DNA of 25,449 nucleotides from an uncultured Senegalimassilia sp. Lineage in GTDB: Bacteria; Actinomycetota; Coriobacteriia; Coriobacteriales; Eggerthellaceae. The stretch is taken from positions 1 through 25,449 of the forward strand of contig CAKUJT010000026.1 in NCBI GenBank assembly GCA_934661765.1, in the 5' to 3' direction. The translations under genes and the position numbers were made by a program. Below the pieces are notes generated by a model. That model did no database searches and was not told the DNA's origin. It saw only the letters and a list, made by a program, of their open reading frames with translations. Numbering within the stretch: position 1 is the first letter of the stretch; each line of letters starts with the position of its first letter. This document shows positions 22,518 through 25,449 of the stretch, piece after piece.

Positions 22518-23621
22518 GTGCTGAAAGATTCCGTGTTCTCTCCTTCGTTTGGAAATCGGCCTGCGTATTTGGTTGGCCGTGACGATATTCTGCGCCGTTT
22601 TGACCAAGGCCTGCAGAGTGCTCCTGGCAACCGCGACAGGGCGATGGTTTTGCTGGGGCAAAGGGGCAGCGGTAAAACGGTATTGCTGTGGGAGCTTGCC
22701 GACAAGGCCCGCAAGCAAGGTTTTGTCGTGTCGTCGCCGACTATCGCTTCGGAAGGCATGCTTGAGCGCGTGGTCGAGAAGATTCAAGACGACGGGCAGC
22801 GCTACGTAAAGAGCAAAGCATCTCGTGTGAGCGGTGGAAGCGTCGGCGCGTTGGGCTTTTCCGTCGGCTTGCAGTTCACCCGAGAAGTTCAGGAAACGAA
22901 AACGTTCCAATTTAAGCTTACGCAACTAGCGCGCCGGCTTACGAAAGCGGGCCGCGGCATCCTGATTTTGGTCGACGAATTGCAAGCGAACTCACCTGAA
23001 GTTCGTCAGCTGGTAATTGCATATCAGGAGCTTGTGGGTGAAGGGTTGGATGTTGCATTGGTAATGGCGGGCCTGCCCGGCGCGGTGGCGGCAACGTTGA
23101 ATGACCATGTGCTTACATTCCTGAACAGGGCGCGAAAAGTTGAACTTGGACCGCTTGCCGCAAGAGACGTTGCGGCGTACTATCGGACGGCTTTTGCCGA
23201 ACTGGGCGTTGCGGCGGACGACAACCTGTGCCTTGCTGCCGCCGAAGCTACCAAGGGCTCGCCGTATATGCTGCAGTTGGTTGGCCATAACGTGGTTTTG
23301 CGCTTGGGTCCCGATAGCGTTTTGACGAAGGAGGTGCTGGGGTTGGCCGTGTCGGACTCTCGGGAAGATTACGAAACGGATGTGTGCGAAACGACTATGG
23401 CCGCATTGTCTGAAGTAGATGGCGAGTTCCTTCGTGCAATGGTGGGCGATGCGGGCGAAAGCAGTGTTGCGGAGGTGGCGCAGCGCATGGGCGTAACGTA
23501 CGATTACGCGCAAAAGTATCGTCGCCGTCTCATAGACGCAGGCGTGATTCGTGCGTCTTCTCGCGGTAAAGTTGCTTTTGCGGTGCCGTATCTAGCAGAT
23601 TACTTACGCAGGGAAAAATAG
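22518..23621 (+). CDS. Orphan AAA+ ATPase with C-terminal winged-helix-like domain
   Basis: 367 residues; GTG start at 22518 behind GGGGATGTGCC. YLVGRDDILRRF (17-28) is the usual lead-in of Orc/Cdc6-like and STAND-type ATPases. Walker A is GQRGSGKT (47-54) and Walker B is ILILVDE (148-154), with the start of sensor-like MAGLPGAV further on. Residues ~300-367 (SVAEVAQRMGVTYDYAQKYRRRLIDAGVIRAS) form a winged-helix-like DNA-binding end. Such ATP-binding proteins are common in actinomycetes and mostly uncharacterised. Codon use is somewhat less GC-biased than the neighbours. No partner gene is adjacent; a regulatory or defence role is speculation. Confidence 0.8.
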   Translation: MLKDSVFSPSFGNRPAYLVGRDDILRRFDQGLQSAPGNRDRAMVLLGQRGSGKTVLLWELADKARKQGFVVSSPTIASEGMLERVVEKIQDDGQRYVKSKASRVSGGSVGALGFSVGLQFTREVQETKTFQFKLTQLARRLTKAGRGILILVDELQANSPEVRQLVIAYQELVGEGLDVALVMAGLPGAVAATLNDHVLTFLNRARKVELGPLAARDVAAYYRTAFAELGVAADDNLCLAAAEATKGSPYMLQLVGHNVVLRLGPDSVLTKEVLGLAVSDSREDYETDVCETTMAALSEVDGEFLRAMVGDAGESSVAEVAQRMGVTYDYAQKYRRRLIDAGVIRASSRGKVAFAVPYLADYLRREK

Positions 23622-23685
23622 CGCCGGTAGAAATTACAAGGCCGATCTGGCAAGGTGCCCGGGATTGCCCGTCGTTGTCGCTCTG

Positions 23686-25200
23686 CTACCCGTTCTCCTC
23701 TTGGATCAGGTCGATCATCTCTTGGGCGGAGTGGACGCCGAGCTTTTGGTAGATGTGCTGGCGATGGGTGCTCACGGTGCTCTTCGACAGGCAGAGCTCC
23801 TCTTGTACGTAGGGCAGGTTGCGGCCTTTCGCGAACATGATCATGATCTCGCCCTCGCGCTCGGTCAGGTGGTAGCGCTCGATGACGGCGCGGCAGCGGT
23901 CTTGGAATCGCTGCTTGCGGTCGGTCGGCATGATGCTGAGCGCCCGGGCAAGCGTGTTCTCGGTGAACACGAAGTTGTTCACAAGCGCGATGAGCAGCAC
24001 GCACGTGCACGCTGCGGTGAACGCGCCTGCGATATCGAGCCCGATGCCGTACCACAGCCACCGCCCGATCAGCATGCCTACGAGCGGGCCTGCCGACCAT
24101 GCGGCCCGGATAAGCCCGAACGCGAACAGGCACGAGGTCTGATAGCGGCGGCATAGACCGGCGATGAGGATCCACATGCCCATGCCCAGGCATTGGAACG
24201 CGCCGACGTCGACGGCCAGCGGCAGGTAGGCGGGTATGTTGGGGAACAGCATCGGCGCAGGCAGGAGCAGCGCGCCGGCAAGCAAGAACGTGGTGATAAG
24301 GCGGTAGCACGCCTCGGGGCCGCGGATGCCCTTCGAGGTGATGAGCACGAGCGCCACGCCGATGGACCCGATGGCGGTCAGCGTGGTGATGCAGGCTTGC
24401 GCGACGGCGTAAGGCGTCACATCGCTGCTGGCGAACTGCCCCATCTGCACGTACAGCGTTCGCGACAGCTCGTAGGACACGCCGCATACGAGCATCGTCA
24501 GGCCGAACGCGCAAATCAAGCGAAGCAGCTGGCGGTGTTCGGCAGGGTCTTCCGGATCGGTTTGGCGCGGCAACGCGTTCGCCTGCTTCTTATCGATCTG
24601 CAAGCTGGAAACCCCGTAGAACAGAAACGCCGCGGCCACCGGGCCCATGCTGGCGCAGAACAACACGGACTCGAAGCGCCCGAAGAACAGGAAGGCGAAG
24701 AACAGCACGGTGGATGCCAGGTACCCGATGGCGATGGCTGCGGCTGATTGCTTGAGCGACAGCGCACCCAGCACCGCGCCGAAGTTCATAAGGAACAGCG
24801 CGGAGAATACGCCGGTGCCTATGCCGTACGCGGTGACGAGCGCCGTGCCGACCGCTCCTTCCTCGCCTGCGCCCAGCACAAGCAGCGTGCAGGCGGCTAG
24901 GCCGATAGGGAATAGGAAGCGCGCCGGTACCGATCCCAGCAGCCGGTCGAATCGCTTATGGAAGATGCTGCAGAGCGCCAACGTGACGGTGGTGGCCACG
25001 ATGGATAGCAGGTACGCCCGATCGAGGATGCCCTCGTGGTTCGGAAGCTCCGCGTAAAGGTTCATGCTCTGAAACGCCATGAGCGGCCATGCCAACGTGC
25101 ATCCCAGCGCCATGCCGATGCCGACGATGGCGGGCGTGATGAGCCCTGCGGCTTGACTCCGCGTCCTCTTGTCACCTTTGCTCGTCTTCAAGTTCCCCAA
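23686..25200 (-). CDS. Second membrane-spanning LuxR-family transcriptional regulator
   Basis: 504 residues; TTG start at 25200 follows GGGGGAG at 6 bases. A short charged tail (MGNLKTSKGDKRTRSQ) leads into about twelve hydrophobic helices (from ITPAIVGIGMALGCTLAWPL to AAFTAACTCVLLIAL). The LuxR/GerE domain comes at the end (LTEREGEIMIMFAKGRNLP, LSKSTVSTHRQHIYQKLGV). It has the same architecture as the regulator at 15.0-16.7 kb, and the final residues are identical, but no metabolic operon stands next to it in the window. Its target may lie beyond the right edge. It converges on the AAA+ gene with a 64-base gap. Confidence 0.88.
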   Translation of the reverse strand: MGNLKTSKGDKRTRSQAAGLITPAIVGIGMALGCTLAWPLMAFQSMNLYAELPNHEGILDRAYLLSIVATTVTLALCSIFHKRFDRLLGSVPARFLFPIGLAACTLLVLGAGEEGAVGTALVTAYGIGTGVFSALFLMNFGAVLGALSLKQSAAAIAIGYLASTVLFFAFLFFGRFESVLFCASMGPVAAAFLFYGVSSLQIDKKQANALPRQTDPEDPAEHRQLLRLICAFGLTMLVCGVSYELSRTLYVQMGQFASSDVTPYAVAQACITTLTAIGSIGVALVLITSKGIRGPEACYRLITTFLLAGALLLPAPMLFPNIPAYLPLAVDVGAFQCLGMGMWILIAGLCRRYQTSCLFAFGLIRAAWSAGPLVGMLIGRWLWYGIGLDIAGAFTAACTCVLLIALVNNFVFTENTLARALSIMPTDRKQRFQDRCRAVIERYHLTEREGEIMIMFAKGRNLPYVQEELCLSKSTVSTHRQHIYQKLGVHSAQEMIDLIQEENG

Positions 25201-25237
25201 AACCTGCTCCCCCGGTAACCCATATCAACTTGCTTTC

Positions 25238-25243
25238 ATTATA
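25238..25243 (-). promoter_or_regulatory. -10 box of the second luxR gene
   Basis: Perfect TATAAT on the minus strand, 38 bases ahead of the TTG start; no good -35 at normal spacing. Confidence 0.5.
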
Positions 25244-25301
25244 CGAATGCGCGATGGCTTAGGGGCGTTTGACGGCGCCTTGATTTCGTTGCTTCGCAAA
25301 A

Positions 25302-25313
25302 CCCCAGTTCAAA
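25302..25313 (-). promoter_or_regulatory. TTTGAACTGGGG box upstream of second luxR
   Basis: One base different from the box upstream of the first luxR gene and in the same orientation, 58 bases upstream of the -10. Candidate activator site. Confidence 0.45.
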
Positions 25314-25339
25314 CGTCTCATGCATATCGCACGATATTG

Positions 25340-25366
25340 CGAAATCGGCTCTCGTGCCCGATTTCG
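25340..25366. promoter_or_regulatory. 9-9-9 inverted repeat, candidate operator
   Basis: CGAAATCGG and CCGATTTCG, perfectly complementary 9-base arms with a 9-base spacer, about 100 bases upstream of the luxR -10. Confidence 0.4.
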
Positions 25367-25449
25367 AAGCACCATCCCGCCCGCTATCTTCGGATGCGTT
25401 GTGAAAACGCAAGGGCTGAGCGCAACACGTCGGCGGCAATGCGGGCGAA

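Larger units (their letters stand above)
25201..25449. other. Upstream region of the second luxR gene
   Basis: No gene supported. Carries the -10 (25238-25243), the TTTGAACTGGGG box (25302-25313) and a 9-9-9 inverted repeat (25340-25366), all upstream of the minus-strand start at 25200. Confidence 0.5.

Overview
The window looks like a chromosome piece from a high-GC Coriobacteriia actinomycete, most likely a gut member of the Eggerthellaceae. This rests on gene content: two membrane-spanning LuxR-type regulators, a Tat-exported molybdopterin oxidoreductase with its own Fe-S and DmsC-type membrane subunits, a type III glutamine synthetase, and an AbiEi-like protein with a nuclease fold. The genus is not resolved. 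No tRNA, rRNA, CRISPR array, transposase or integrase was seen.

Layout. 1-368: start of a divergent MoaE-like molybdenum-cofactor protein (minus strand, cut by the window edge). 369-891: AT-rich non-coding stretch full of inverted repeats, then a 90-aa membrane protein. 1.5-6.1 kb, plus strand: lysA, hom, pyrE and a HAD phosphatase. 6.3-7.6 kb, minus strand: metA and an 80-aa disordered protein in one transcript, converging on the HAD gene at a strong hairpin. lysA, hom and metA are all steps of the aspartate family (lysine, threonine, methionine).

7.6-10.8 kb is a low-constraint accessory interval between core genes. It holds one believable gene (minus strand, PD-(D/E)XK-type protein with an AbiEi-like front half), decayed GC-rich repeats, long G and C runs, and two related ~170-bp repeats in opposite orientation that bracket the gene. 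10.8-15.0 kb returns to core functions: rplM-rpsI with a structured leader, type III glutamine synthetase, and dtd on the minus strand.

15.0-21.6 kb is the most interesting locus. A multi-pass membrane LuxR regulator is divergent from a three-gene operon: Tat-signal molybdopterin catalytic subunit, four-cluster ferredoxin subunit and DmsC-like quinol-oxidising anchor. The genes overlap by 4 and 1 bases. This is a regulated, outward-facing anaerobic reductase resembling the catechol dehydroxylase/DMSO-reductase group of Eggerthellaceae. Its substrate cannot be read from sequence.

22.0-25.4 kb: an ArsC/Spx-family protein, an orphan AAA+ ATPase with a winged-helix-like end preceded by a perfect 18-bp direct repeat, and a second membrane LuxR regulator whose last 113 bases are ~95% identical to those of the first. 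A 12-base box (TTTGAMCTGGGG) lies upstream of both LuxR genes and inside both copies of the accessory-region repeat, suggesting a shared regulatory or repeat-borne signal.
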